64,000 nucleotides of DNA from DATARH01 sp963705325 (GCA_963705325.1 OY970069.1:3844001-3908000), one strand, 5' to 3'. Counted from the stretch's first letter, positions 17,931 to 27,027 are shown. The notes: generated by a model from the letters alone, not told the origin. Numbers and translations are program-made.

Positions 17931-18000
17931 TCGGCGTTCCCTACTGTCGCAGCGAGCAACCGGGCGGTAGAGCGGGGTCTAAGGCCGGTGCAGCAACCCG

Positions 18001-19432
18001 CTATTTTAGGCCGCGCACGACCGGGATGTCCAATTCGCGGATTTTCTTGCGCAGGGTGTTGCGATTGAGTCCGCAGCACATGGGCGGCCTTGATCTGGTT
18101 GCCACGGGTCGCGACCAGGGTCGCGACGATCAGCGGGCGTTCGATCTCGCGCAAAATCCTGTCGTAGAGCCCAGCCGCCGGCATCGCCCCCTTATGCGCG
18201 ACGAAATAGTCGTTGATGTGCCGTTCCACCGCGGCGCCGAGGCCCTCGTCATTGCTGATTTCGGTCGCTGTCGCCACCGGCACCGAGGCCAATTCCGCCT
18301 CAATCACGTCGACGCCAATGACTTCCTGCGAATAAAGCGCGGCAAGGCGCCGCACCATATTCTCCAGTTCGCGCACATTGCCCGGCCAGCGGTAGCCGCG
18401 CAGCCGTTCCATCGCCGCGTCATCGAGCATCTTCGCCGGCAGGCCTTCCTTCGCCGCCTGCGTCGCGAAATGGCGTGCCAGCGCCGGGATATCGGCGGTC
18501 CGCTCACGTAGCGGCGGGATGCGGATCGGCGCGACATTGAGGCGATAAAACAGATCCTCGCGGAAGACCCCTTGGCGGATCAGCTGCGACAGGTCGCGAT
18601 GGGTCGCGGCGATGATACGGCTGTCGGCGCGAATCGGCGCGCGCCCGCCGACCGAGGTGTATTCGCCTTCCTGCAGGACACGCAGCAGCCGCGTTTGCGC
18701 CTCGAACGGCATGTCCCCGATCTCGTCGAGGAACAACGTGCCGCCCTTGGCTTGCTCGAAGCGCCCGGCGCTACGCTGGGCCGCGCCGGTGAACGCGCCG
18801 CGCTCGTGCCCGAAGAGCTCGCTCTCGATCAACTCGCGTGGGATGGCCGCCATGTTGATGGCTACGAAGGGGCCGTTACGGCGCTTGCCGAAATCGTGCA
18901 GGGCGCGCGCCACCAACTCCTTGCCGGTGCCGCTCTCGCCGGTGATCAGCACGCTGAGATCGGTTCCCATCAGCCGGGCGATCGAGCGGTAAATCTCCTG
19001 CATCGCCGGGGAGCGGCCAATCAACGGCAGCTGCTCGTCGTCGACTTCCTCGTCGTCCGGCGCGATCGGCGGTGCCGACAGCGCGCGCTCGACGACGCTG
19101 ACCAGCTCGCGCAGATCGAACGGCTTGGGCAGGTATTCGAAAGCGCCGCGTTCGGTCGCCTTCACCGCAGTGAGCAGCGTGTTCTGCGCGCTCATCACGA
19201 TGACGCGCAGCTCAGGCCGCAATTTCTTGATCCGCGGGATAAGGTCGAGCCCGTTCTCGTCGGGCATGATGACGTCGGTGATGACGAGATCGCCTTCGCC
19301 TTCGGCGATCCAGCGCCACAGGGTCGCGGCACTGCCGGTCATTCGCACATCGTGACCCAGCCGGGCCAGGGCCTGGTTCAACACCGTGCGGATCGCGCGG
19401 TCGTCGTCAGCTACCAGTATCGTTGCGCTCAT
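18001..19432 (-). CDS. ntrC: Nitrogen regulation response regulator NtrC, with one apparent +1 frameshift near its 3' end
   Basis: Activates sigma-54 promoters under nitrogen limitation. ATG 19432 is chosen over GTG 19456 because MSATILVADDD starts the receiver domain directly. The receiver has D53 (ITDVIMPDENG); the AAA+ domain has GESGTGKE and an intact GAFTGA (ERGAFTGAAQRS). Near 18072-18074 the frame shifts: as written, the end reads AAHVLRTQSQHPAQ, but skipping one base gives GLNRNTLRKKIRELDIPVV, the recognition helix and normal C-terminus of NtrC, ending in TAG at 18003-18001. The corrected gene is 1431 coding bases, 476 residues, the usual size. Without correction the frame runs to 17927, into ntrY. 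A sequencing error is the simplest reading. Confidence 0.9.
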
Positions 19433-20549
19433 CGCCCAGACTGTCCTGCCGGCCACCCCGGGGGACTACCGGCAAAAACACCCGAAAAACCGTGCGCCGC
19501 GGCTGGCTATCGAACTCGATAATCCCGCCATGGTCGCCAATCACCTTGGCGACCAGTGCAAGACCAAGGCCAGTTCCATTTCGCTTGGAGGTGACGAAGG
19601 GATCAAAGAGGTGCGCGCGCAAATCTTCGGGGATGCCGGGCCCGTTATCCGTGACGGACACCATCAGCGGTAATTGCAATGGCGGCCCGCCATTTCGGGT
19701 GGTCAGCCGCCTGCCATGCCGGTAACCGGTCGCCAGCACGATTTCGCCGCCCTTGGCCGGACTGGCCTCTGCCGCGTTTTTGATCAAGTTGAGAAACACC
19801 TGCACCAGCAGGTCCCGGTTGCCGTGGACCAGCGGGAGGGACGGGTCGTAGTCCTCGGCAAAGTGGACATGGCGCGCAAAGCCCGATTGGGCGATGCGGC
19901 GCACGCGCTCTAGCACCTCGTGAATGTTGACCGCGCCGCGGGAAATCGGCTGGTGGTCGGAAAACGCCTCCATGCGATCGACCAGCGCGACGATGCGGTC
20001 GGTCTCGTCGCAGATGAGTTGGGTCAGTTGGCGCGCCGCGTCGTCCGCGTCCTGTTCGAGAAGCTGCGCCGCGCCGCGAATCCCGGACAGCGGATTCTTG
20101 ACCTCGTGCGCCAACATCGCCGCCATCGCGGTCATCGAACGCGCCGCGTTGCGATGGATGAGTTGGCGATCCATTTGATCGGCGATTGCCCGCTCGTGCA
20201 GCGTCAATACAAGGAGATCAGCCCCCTCCCCGGCCAAGGCGCCCTGGATCGTCACCGGCCGGGCCGGAAGCCGGGGGCCTTCAAGCAGCACGTCATACTC
20301 GGCGATCGAGCCGCCATCGCGCCACACCGCCTCGACCAGCCCGAAGAGCGGGCTGCTGGCCACGACGAATTCGCTGAGCGGCACGCCGCGCAGCGCCGCG
20401 GCGCTGACCCCGAGGAACTGTTCGGCGGCCGGATTGACGAAACGCACCGCGCCGCCGCGATCGAGCGCGACCACCGGATGGGGAAGCGCGGACAATACCA
20501 GGGCCGGATCGAGCCCGCCCCCATCGCCCGATACCCAGGTCATGGTCAC
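19407..20549 (-). CDS. ntrB: Nitrogen regulation sensor kinase NtrB (GlnL)
   Basis: Cytoplasmic histidine kinase/phosphatase controlled by PII proteins; phosphorylates NtrC. The 380-residue product has a PAS domain (about 15-110), the phospho-acceptor H148 in MLAHEVKNPLSGIRG, the N box (NLIKNAAEAS), DNGPGIPEDL and the G2 box KRNGTGLGLALV. It has no transmembrane segment. The start overlaps the dusB stop by ATGA and its end overlaps the ntrC start, the dusB(nifR3)-ntrB-ntrC order of alphaproteobacteria. Confidence 0.95.
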   Translation of the reverse strand: MTMTWVSGDGGGLDPALVLSALPHPVVALDRGGAVRFVNPAAEQFLGVSAAALRGVPLSEFVVASSPLFGLVEAVWRDGGSIAEYDVLLEGPRLPARPVTIQGALAGEGADLLVLTLHERAIADQMDRQLIHRNAARSMTAMAAMLAHEVKNPLSGIRGAAQLLEQDADDAARQLTQLICDETDRIVALVDRMEAFSDHQPISRGAVNIHEVLERVRRIAQSGFARHVHFAEDYDPSLPLVHGNRDLLVQVFLNLIKNAAEASPAKGGEIVLATGYRHGRRLTTRNGGPPLQLPLMVSVTDNGPGIPEDLRAHLFDPFVTSKRNGTGLGLALVAKVIGDHGGIIEFDSQPRRTVFRVFLPVVPRGGRQDSLGDERNDTGS

Positions 20550-21532
20550 GCCGCCTCGCGCTCGACAAGCGGCCGGTAAAACGCTCGGATCAAGCCACGA
20601 ACAGCGGTTGGATCGACGGTTTGATTGACCGCCGCGCGGAACTCAGCCGAACCCGGCAAACCCTTGGAATACCAACCGACATGCTTGCGCGCGATCTTGA
20701 CGCCGACCTCGCTGCCGTAATGCGTCAGCATGGCGTCGTAATGCGCGTTGAGCGTCGCGTACTGGCTGAGCAGCGGCGGATCGGGAACGCGGCGGCGGCT
20801 TCTCAGCCATTCGATGGCCTGCGCCACGAACCACGGACGCCCGTAGGCACCGCGGCCGATCATCACCCCGTCGGCGCCGCTTTCCGCGAGCGCCCGCTCG
20901 GCATCGTCGAAGGAGTTGATGTCGCCATTGGCGATGACCGGGATCGACACCGCCTCCTTGACCTCGCGGATGAAGCGCCAATCGGCGCTGCCGGCGAACA
21001 TCTGATTGCGCGTGCGCCCGTGTACCGTAACCATACGGATACCGCAGGATTCCGCGATCTGAGCCAGGCGTGGCGCGTTGCGGTTCCTCTCGTCCCAACC
21101 GGTGCGCATCTTCAAGGTCACCGGCAGATCGACCGCCTTTACCGTCGCTTCGAGTATGCGCGCGGCGTGGATTTCGTCGCGCATCAGCGCCGAGCCGGCA
21201 TGGCCATTGACGACCTTTTTCACCGGACAGCCGAAATTGATGTCGATGATGCTCGCGCCCCGATCGGCATTTAGCTTCGCCGCCTCGGCCATCACCTCTG
21301 GCTCGCAACCGGCGAGCTGCACCGCCATTGGCTGCTCGTCGGCGCAGGTCTTCGCCATGGTCAGCGACTGGCGCGTCTCGCGTATCGCCGCCTGGCTCGC
21401 AATCATCTCGGACACGACGAGCCCGGCGCCGCTCGACTTGACGACGCGACGGAACGGCAGATCGGTCACACCCGACATCGGCGCCAGGATCACCGGATCA
21501 TCGAGAACGACAGGGCCAATACAAATGCTCAT
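20546..21532 (-). CDS. dusB: tRNA-dihydrouridine synthase B (NifR3)
   Basis: FMN-dependent enzyme that reduces uridine to dihydrouridine in tRNA. The 328-residue TIM barrel shows PMSGVTDLPFRR at the N-terminus, the catalytic Cys region DINFGCPVKKVV, and FMN-binding VHGRTRNQMF, IANGDINS and GVMIGRGAYGRPW. As the first gene of the ntrBC operon it corresponds to nifR3. It is divergent from ispDF, with about 120 bases between the two starts. Confidence 0.95.
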   Translation of the reverse strand: MSICIGPVVLDDPVILAPMSGVTDLPFRRVVKSSGAGLVVSEMIASQAAIRETRQSLTMAKTCADEQPMAVQLAGCEPEVMAEAAKLNADRGASIIDINFGCPVKKVVNGHAGSALMRDEIHAARILEATVKAVDLPVTLKMRTGWDERNRNAPRLAQIAESCGIRMVTVHGRTRNQMFAGSADWRFIREVKEAVSIPVIANGDINSFDDAERALAESGADGVMIGRGAYGRPWFVAQAIEWLRSRRRVPDPPLLSQYATLNAHYDAMLTHYGSEVGVKIARKHVGWYSKGLPGSAEFRAAVNQTVDPTAVRGLIRAFYRPLVEREAA

Positions 21533-21651
21533 TTTAACGGCAATGTATTCGAGTGCGCGTTTTTTAGGCAGACATTTTATGCGAAACTTTTGTGCGCTGC
21601 AACATAAGCGACAAGGAGCCGCGCTTCGCCCGCTTCGTGGTACTTTACCTC

Positions 21652-22806
21652 ATGGTTTCGACATTCGCTCTGGTGCTGGCAGCCGGCCGCGGCACCCGCT
21701 TCGGCGGGACGTTGCCGAAGCAATATCTGCCGCTCGGCGGGTCGAGCGTATTGCGGCACGCAGTCGAGGCGTTTGCTGGACATCCGCGCATTGACCGCGT
21801 GCTGGTGACGATCCGCCCGGAGGATCGCGAGACCTATGACCGCGCCCTCGCGGGGCTCGATTTGTTGCCGCCGGTCGCCGGCGGGGCGGAACGGCAAGAT
21901 TCGGTGCGGCTCGGGCTCGAGGCGCTGGCGCCGCATCGCCCCGAGCGAGTGCTGATCCATGACGGCGCCCGACCGTTTCCCGAAGCCGCGATGATCGACC
22001 GGGTGCTCGACGCCCTCGACCGCGCGCCGGCGGCGATCCCAGGCTTGCCGCTGGGCGACACGATCAAGCGAGTCGACGGCGAAATCATCGCCGCGACGGT
22101 GGACCGTACCGGATTGTGGCGGGTGCAGACGCCGCAAGGGTTTCACTTCGACGCGATTCTCGACGCGCATCGCAAGGCGGCGGGGCAGACGCTGACCGAC
22201 GACGCCGCGGTCGCCGAAGCGGCCGGGGTGGCGCCGCTCATCGTCGCCGGCGGGGAGGACAACCTCAAAGTGACCACAACCGGCGACCTTGCCGCCGCGG
22301 AGCGGCTGATCGCGGCTCGGCTAGGAGACGTGCGGGTCGGCCAGGGCTTCGACGTCCACCCCTTCGGGCCGGGCGACGGGCTGATGCTGTGCGGGATTTG
22401 GGTGTCGTACAATGCGGGCGTGGTCGGTCATTCCGATGCCGATGTCGGGCTGCACGCCCTCACCGACGCCGTGCTCGGCGCGATCGGCGCCGGGGATATC
22501 GGTATACATTTCCCCCCGAGCGACGCGCAATGGAGGGGCGCCAGCTCCGACCGCTTCCTGGCGCATGCGGTGGGGCTGGTGCGCGCCAAGGGCGGCAGCG
22601 TGGCCGCGCTCGACGTCACCATCATCTGCGAGCGGCCGAAGATCGGACCGCACCGCGCCGCGATGGTCGAGCGGATCGCGGCGATTTCGGGCATCGCGTC
22701 CGATAGGGTCAGCGTCAAGGCGACGACGACCGAGAAGCTCGGCTTCACCGGACGCGGCGAAGGGATCGCCGCCCAGGCGGTCGCGACCGTGCGGTTGCCG
22801 CTCTGA
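21652..22806 (+). CDS. ispDF: Bifunctional IspD/IspF enzyme of the MEP isoprenoid pathway
   Basis: Fuses CDP-ME synthase (IspD, about residues 1-225) and MECDP synthase (IspF, about 226-384), two non-consecutive steps of isoprenoid precursor synthesis. IspD shows ALVLAAGRGTRFGG and LPKQYLPLGG; IspF shows RVGQGFDVHPF, GHSDADVGLHALTDA with its metal His/Asp, and FPPSDAQWRGASSD. ATG at 21652 gives MVSTFALVLAAG; an in-frame extension begins at 21592 and includes a GTG at 21637, neither with a better ribosome site. This fusion is common in alphaproteobacteria. Confidence 0.95.
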   Translation: MVSTFALVLAAGRGTRFGGTLPKQYLPLGGSSVLRHAVEAFAGHPRIDRVLVTIRPEDRETYDRALAGLDLLPPVAGGAERQDSVRLGLEALAPHRPERVLIHDGARPFPEAAMIDRVLDALDRAPAAIPGLPLGDTIKRVDGEIIAATVDRTGLWRVQTPQGFHFDAILDAHRKAAGQTLTDDAAVAEAAGVAPLIVAGGEDNLKVTTTGDLAAAERLIAARLGDVRVGQGFDVHPFGPGDGLMLCGIWVSYNAGVVGHSDADVGLHALTDAVLGAIGAGDIGIHFPPSDAQWRGASSDRFLAHAVGLVRAKGGSVAALDVTIICERPKIGPHRAAMVERIAAISGIASDRVSVKATTTEKLGFTGRGEGIAAQAVATVRLPL

Positions 22807-22839
22807 TCCTGGCGCCAATCTATGAAGTAGTCCCTCCCG

Positions 22840-22918
22840 CGGGCTTGGCCCGGGGGGCTACGTCTTTATTGGTGACGGAAGCCGACAAAAGACGTGAATG
22901 GCCGGATCAAATCCGGCC
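22840..22918. repeat. Composite palindromic intergenic element
   Basis: Three nested or adjoining inverted repeats lie between ispDF and pgpA: CGGGC-TTG-GCCCG (22840-22852), ACGTCTTT ... AAAGACGT (22860-22867 with 22888-22895), and GGCCGGAT-CAA-ATCCGGCC (22900-22918). The organisation is that of a dispersed extragenic palindrome, and it probably also ends ispDF transcription. No second copy is visible in this window, so its repeated nature is inferred. Confidence 0.6.
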
Positions 22919-22933
22919 AAAGGCATTTGTCTG

Positions 22934-23428
22934 ATGCGAATGTCGAGACCAACAAGGCTCCCGCTTTCCCATCCGGCGACGCTGATCGCGAGCGGTCTCG
23001 GCATCGGTCTCTTGCGGGGCGCGCCGGGAACGTGGGCCTCACTCGCTGCCCTGCCCTGCGCCTGGCTGATCCGTGGTGCCGGTGGGGCAACCGCTCTGGC
23101 GATCGCGGCGGCGATTGCTTTTTTCGGCGGATGGTGGGCCGCGGCGCGGGTCACTTCCGCGACACCGGCGAGCGACCCGGGCTGGGTCGTCATCGACGAG
23201 ATTGCTGCGCAATGGCTGGTCCTGCTTGCGGTGCCGCAGCAGCCGTGGCTCTACGCGGCCGCGTTCCTCGCCTTTCGCCTGTTCGACATCTGGAAGCCCT
23301 TTCCGGTGTCGTGGTGCGACCGCAGTGTCAAAGGCGGGCTCGGCGTCATGCTCGACGACATCGCGGCGGCAATTTACGCTCTGGTTCTCATTGCCGTGCT
23401 CGAAGGGGTGACCGGTGTTCGACCGTGA
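22934..23428 (+). CDS. pgpA: Phosphatidylglycerophosphatase A
   Basis: Dephosphorylates phosphatidylglycerophosphate in the inner membrane to make phosphatidylglycerol. The 164-residue product has the family signatures GLLRGAPGTWASL near the N-terminus and WVVIDEIAAQW, with KPFPVSWCDR later, plus three or four hydrophobic segments. ATG 22934 or ATG 22940 is preferred to the earlier in-frame start at 22898, because that lies inside the palindromic repeat. The end overlaps cinA by 14 bases. Confidence 0.92.
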   Translation: MRMSRPTRLPLSHPATLIASGLGIGLLRGAPGTWASLAALPCAWLIRGAGGATALAIAAAIAFFGGWWAAARVTSATPASDPGWVVIDEIAAQWLVLLAVPQQPWLYAAAFLAFRLFDIWKPFPVSWCDRSVKGGLGVMLDDIAAAIYALVLIAVLEGVTGVRP

Positions 23429-23906
23429 GACCATCGAATTAGCGACGGTAGTGCTCGAGACCTGCCGGCGGCGCGGTTGGCGCGTCGCGACCGCGGAAAG
23501 CTGTACCGGCGGGCTCATCGTCGCGGCGCTGACCGCGATCACCGGCTCCTCCGACGTCGTTGACCGGGGCTTCGTTACCTATTCGAACCGAGCCAAGATG
23601 GAGCTGCTCGGAGTGCCCGAGGCGACGCTTGCCGGGCACGGCGCAGTCAGCAGCGAGACCGCGCTGGCGATGGCCAAGGGGGCTGTGGCGCGCGCCGGGG
23701 TCGATCTCGCGGTGTCGGTCACCGGGGTCGCCGGGCCGGGCGGCGGCAGCGCCGAGAAACCGGTCGGGCTGGTGCATGTCGGGATCGCAACCCGCACCGA
23801 TGGTCGAACCGAGCGCCGCATTTTCCCGGGCGACCGGACCGAAATCCGGCGCGCGGCGGTGGTGCTCGCGCTCGAATTGCTATGCAAGGAAGCAAAGGGA
23901 CGTTGA
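23415..23906 (+). CDS. cinA: CinA-family nicotinamide-nucleotide amidohydrolase
   Basis: Deamidates NMN to NaMN in the pyridine-nucleotide salvage cycle (PncC activity). The 163-residue product is the stand-alone C-terminal CinA domain, with ATAESCTGGLI, GFVTYSNRAKMELLGV and VTGVAGPGGGSAEKPVG, all characteristic. GTG at 23415 lies inside the end of pgpA, so the pair is probably coupled. Confidence 0.93.
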   Translation: MFDRETIELATVVLETCRRRGWRVATAESCTGGLIVAALTAITGSSDVVDRGFVTYSNRAKMELLGVPEATLAGHGAVSSETALAMAKGAVARAGVDLAVSVTGVAGPGGGSAEKPVGLVHVGIATRTDGRTERRIFPGDRTEIRRAAVVLALELLCKEAKGR

Positions 23907-23992
23907 GCGGGCGATCTTTCTAGCCCATCCGTGTCTGATATAGTCCGCCGCGGAGGCCCGATTTTCGGCGCCAAGGAACGCCAGATTTCGCC

Positions 23993-25540
23993 GTGCCGCG
24001 CATCATGATCTCCTACCGGCGGGCCGATTCGGGCCCGATCGCGGGTCGCATCTTCGACCGGCTGATCGCGCATTACGGCAGAGACTCCGTTTATCGCGAT
24101 ATCGACAGCATTCCGCTTTCGGTCGATTTCCGGCAGCACCTGGCGAAGACGTTACGCGAAAGCGATATCGTCCTCGTCATCGTCGGCCGGCATTGGCTGG
24201 GACGAGGCCGCCAATCGCGCATTGCCCAGGCCAATGACCCGGTTCGCGTCGAGGTCGAAACGGCGCTCGCGTCCGACGTCACGGTCATCCCGCTCTTTGT
24301 CGACGGCGCGATGATGCCAGACCCCGCGCTGTTGCCCGAGAGCATGCGAGACTTCGTTTACCGGAACGGGCAGCGCGTCGATTCGGGACAGGATTTCGAC
24401 ATTCATATACAGCGCCTGTTGCGCAACATGGACGGGCTGCTGACGCGACCCAAAGTGGAGGAGCCGAAGCCTAGTCCAGCTGTAGCCCCGCCTCCCGCTC
24501 CGACACCGGCGCCACAACCGATCATCAACGCCGAGGCTATCGAGAAGGGAAAATTGATGGCGCGTCGGATGTTCTCGATGGCGCGCAGCGCCGTGGAAGG
24601 TCTGACCAGCGGGCGCACGACGGCGGCGGACACCGGCGACAGGGAGCTGGGTGAACCGCTTCGGCTGCTGCGCTGGCATGCCGGGATCATCCTTTCGGTC
24701 GCGTTCTCGCCAGATAGCAGGGCGCTGGCCTCGGCCAGCCTCGATCGCACGACAAAGGTATGGGACGTCGCAACCGGGCAAATGCTGCTGTCGCTGACGT
24801 GTGAGCCGCGCTCTGCCGCCCTTGCAGTAGGTTTTTCGCCGGACGGCGATCGCGTTGCGGTCGGTTACGAGGACGGCAGGATCATCCTATTCGAAGCGAT
24901 TTCCGGCCAGGTGCTGAAAACGCTCAACGATTTTCCCGGCATCGGTCATTGGATAGCGTTCTCGGATAACGCTCGCATGCTGCGCGCCGGCGCGGCGCAA
25001 GTGGTCCGCGTTTGGGATCTCGAACACGAGACCGACAGGGGCGACAGCGAACAGCCGGGCGCAACTATGGCATCGGCCGCGCCGCTCCGGGCCAGCGGAG
25101 GCGACAGCGGCTTTGCGGCGATCGGCAAGATCGCCAACCGTCTGCTCGACAAGGCCAACGACATCAAGCTGCGCACGCTCTATTGGACGAGCGGGCAGTC
25201 GGTCGCCACCTCGCCCGACGAGCGCCACGTCGCGGCAGCAAGCGAATTCAGGGTTACGCTACGCGAGCCGGGCGCGGCGCAGGCGGCGCCCCGCAGCATC
25301 GCCGGTACTTGGGGGCTCGGCACGCGGCTCGCGTTTTCTCCCGACGGGAAAATGCTGGCGATCGGAGCCCTCGGCCAGCCGGTGCGGCTCTGTGAGGTTG
25401 CGACAGGCAGCGGGTTGGCGAACCTCGGGGCGGCGTCGACCAGCGCTTGGGCTATTGCCTTCTCGCCAAACGGGAAGCTTCTCGCCGTCGCCTCGGGAGA
25501 GGGCACGACGAAACTGTGGGACCTTACCCAGCTGGGCTAA
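23993..25540 (+). CDS. TIR-domain protein with C-terminal WD40 repeats
   Basis: A 515-residue protein. Residues 1-140 form a TIR domain of the bacterial TIR_2 type: PRIMISYRRAD, the aliphatic strand DIVLVIVGRHWL and VRVEVETALASDVTVIPLFVDG. Glu 87 or 89 is a candidate for the NADase glutamate. A Pro-rich linker (about 154-176) and a helical segment lead to about six WD40-like blades (about 225-515), each with a FSPDG-type turn and WD-like end, for example VAFSPDSRALASASLDRTTKVWDV. No signal peptide or kinase domain. It stands alone between cinA and ratA. TIR domains in bacteria can be NAD-cleaving immune effectors or signalling scaffolds; which applies is unknown. Its stop overlaps the ratA stop on the other strand. 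Confidence 0.85.
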   Translation: MPRIMISYRRADSGPIAGRIFDRLIAHYGRDSVYRDIDSIPLSVDFRQHLAKTLRESDIVLVIVGRHWLGRGRQSRIAQANDPVRVEVETALASDVTVIPLFVDGAMMPDPALLPESMRDFVYRNGQRVDSGQDFDIHIQRLLRNMDGLLTRPKVEEPKPSPAVAPPPAPTPAPQPIINAEAIEKGKLMARRMFSMARSAVEGLTSGRTTAADTGDRELGEPLRLLRWHAGIILSVAFSPDSRALASASLDRTTKVWDVATGQMLLSLTCEPRSAALAVGFSPDGDRVAVGYEDGRIILFEAISGQVLKTLNDFPGIGHWIAFSDNARMLRAGAAQVVRVWDLEHETDRGDSEQPGATMASAAPLRASGGDSGFAAIGKIANRLLDKANDIKLRTLYWTSGQSVATSPDERHVAAASEFRVTLREPGAAQAAPRSIAGTWGLGTRLAFSPDGKMLAIGALGQPVRLCEVATGSGLANLGAASTSAWAIAFSPNGKLLAVASGEGTTKLWDLTQLG

Positions 25541-25999
25541 GCGGGGGCCCCCGCTCGATCGGACGCCGGCGAGCCATAAAGCTGTTTCGCGCGCCCCTCG
25601 AAGGCGGCGACCATGCGGCTTGACCGCCTCGCCGAACAGCACCTCGATGACCTTCTGCAGCAGCCGCGACTTGAATTCGAAATCGACAAAGAAATCGATG
25701 CGGCAGCCGCCCGGCACGCGCTCGAAGATCCAGTGGTTGTTGAGATAGCGGAACGGGCCCTCGGTGTAGGTGACATCGATGCGGCCGGGCGGGTCGAGCG
25801 TCACGTGCGAGGTGAAGCGCTCGCGAACCATCCGAAAGCCGATGAGGAGATCGGCGACGATGAGATCGGGCCGTCGCTCGCGGATGCGCGCGCCGACGCA
25901 CCACGGCAGGAACTCGGGATAGCGCTCGACATCGGCGACGAGCGCATACAGCTGCTCCGGGGTGTAGGGGAGCAGCCGCTGTTCGGCATGGGTCGGCAT
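25537..25999 (-). CDS. ratA: RatA/COQ10-family ubiquinone-binding protein, one apparent frameshift
   Basis: A START-like lipid-binding protein; COQ10 members support ubiquinone function, and the RatA name comes from a proposed ribosome-association role. The N-terminal 120 residues are clear (AEQRLLPYTPEQLYALVADVERYPEFLPWC). Near 25617 the frame shifts after LFGEAVK: skipping one base restores RMVAAFEGRAKQLYGS and a TAG at 25539-25537. The corrected gene is 462 bases, 153 residues, the family length; uncorrected it runs 280 bases into the opposite TIR-WD40 gene. It precedes lipA on the opposite strand order ratA-lipA, as in most alphaproteobacteria. Confidence 0.88.
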
Positions 26000-26005
26000 C
26001 GTCGG

Positions 26006-26944
26006 TTAGGTAGATGCGACGGCGCGCGCCGCCTTCAAGTTCGCGAAATCGTCGCCGGCGTGATAGGACGAGCGGGTCAGCGGCGAGGCCGAGACCATCA
26101 GGAAGCCCTTGCCGAAGGCCTGCTTGCGGTAGGTCTCGAACTCGTCCGGCGTGACGAAGCGGTCGATCGCGTGGTGCTTCGGCGTCGGCTGGAGATATTG
26201 GCCGATGGTGAGGAAATCGACCTGCGCCGCGCGCAGATCGTCCATCACCTGCAGCACTTCGGCCTTGTCCTCGCCGAGCCCGACCATGATGCCGGATTTG
26301 GTGAACATCGCCGGGTCGATGCGCTTGACCTGGTCGAGCAGGCGCAGCGAGGCGAAATAGCGCGCGCCCGGCCGCACCTCGGCATAGAGCCGCGGCACGG
26401 TTTCGAGATTGTGGTTGAGCACGTCGGGCCGGGCCGCGACCACGGTCTCGATCGCGCCGTCCTTCTGCAGGAAATCGGGGGCCAGCACCTCGATCGTGGT
26501 GTCGGGCGCGGCGGCGCGGATCGCCGCGATGGTGCGCGCGAAATGCCCGGCGCCGCCGTCGTCGAGATCGTCGCGGTCGACCGAGGTGACGACGATGTGG
26601 TCGAGGCCGAGCTTGCCAACCGCCTCGCCGACCCGCTCCGGCTCGTGCGGGTCGAGCAGGTCGGGCCGCCCGGTCGCGACGTTGCAGAAGGTGCAGGCGC
26701 GGGTGCAAGCTGCGCCGAGGATCATCACCGTCGCGTGCTTTTCCTTCCAGCACTCGCCGATATTGGGGCAGGCCGCCTCTTCGCACACGGTGTTGAGCTT
26801 AAGTTCGCGCATCAGGCGCGCGTGCTGTGGTATTCGGGCGAGGCCGGCGCCTTGACGCGGATCCAAGGCGGCTTCCGCGGGACTCGGATTGTCGGGCCGA
26901 CGCGCCTTTTCGGGATGGCGGAGGGTCGCGGGCAAGGCCGTCAT
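26006..26944 (-). CDS. lipA: Lipoyl synthase, with two compensating frameshifts near the N-terminus
   Basis: Radical SAM enzyme that inserts two sulfurs into octanoyl groups on lipoyl domains. The auxiliary cluster motif CEEAACPNIGEC and the radical SAM CTRACTFCNV are intact, and the C-terminus continues to KAARAVAST. Between about 26879 and 26815 the written frame gives AALDPRQGAGLARIPQHA, whereas the shifted frame gives KPPWIRVKAPASPEYHSTR, the conserved LipA N-terminus. One extra base in the GGG at 26879-26881 and one missing at about 26815 restore it. ATG 26944 gives MTALPATLRHPEKARRPDN. It modifies the E2 and E1 beta lipoyl domains encoded just upstream. Confidence 0.92.
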   Translation of the reverse strand: MTALPATLRHPEKARRPDNPSPAEAALDPRQGAGLARIPQHARLMRELKLNTVCEEAACPNIGECWKEKHATVMILGAACTRACTFCNVATGRPDLLDPHEPERVGEAVGKLGLDHIVVTSVDRDDLDDGGAGHFARTIAAIRAAAPDTTIEVLAPDFLQKDGAIETVVAARPDVLNHNLETVPRLYAEVRPGARYFASLRLLDQVKRIDPAMFTKSGIMVGLGEDKAEVLQVMDDLRAAQVDFLTIGQYLQPTPKHHAIDRFVTPDEFETYRKQAFGKGFLMVSASPLTRSSYHAGDDFANLKAARAVAST

Positions 26945-27020
26945 TGCCAGGATCGCCACGACGAACAATCTCGACGGGTGCTGAGATTCATCGAGATTGC
27001 TTCGCTACGCTCGCAATGAC
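26940..27020. repeat. REP-type palindromic element, copy 1
   Basis: Outer arms GTCATTGC (from 26940) and GCTCGCAATGAC (to 27020), inner arms ACAATCTCG and CGAGATTG. The right arm, read in reverse, is GTCATTGCGAGCG-T-AGCGAAGCAATC, nearly identical to the left arm of the element at 54237. It fills the lpdA-lipA gap, and its left arm reaches the lipA start codon, so lipA translation begins at the edge of the repeat. Confidence 0.8.
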
Positions 27021-27027
27021 CGGAGCT

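Noticed and set aside
25259..25536. C-terminal extension of ratA antisense to the TIR-WD40 gene
   Set aside because: It arises from the frameshift near 25617; the other frame restores the conserved RatA end and a proper stop at 25537.
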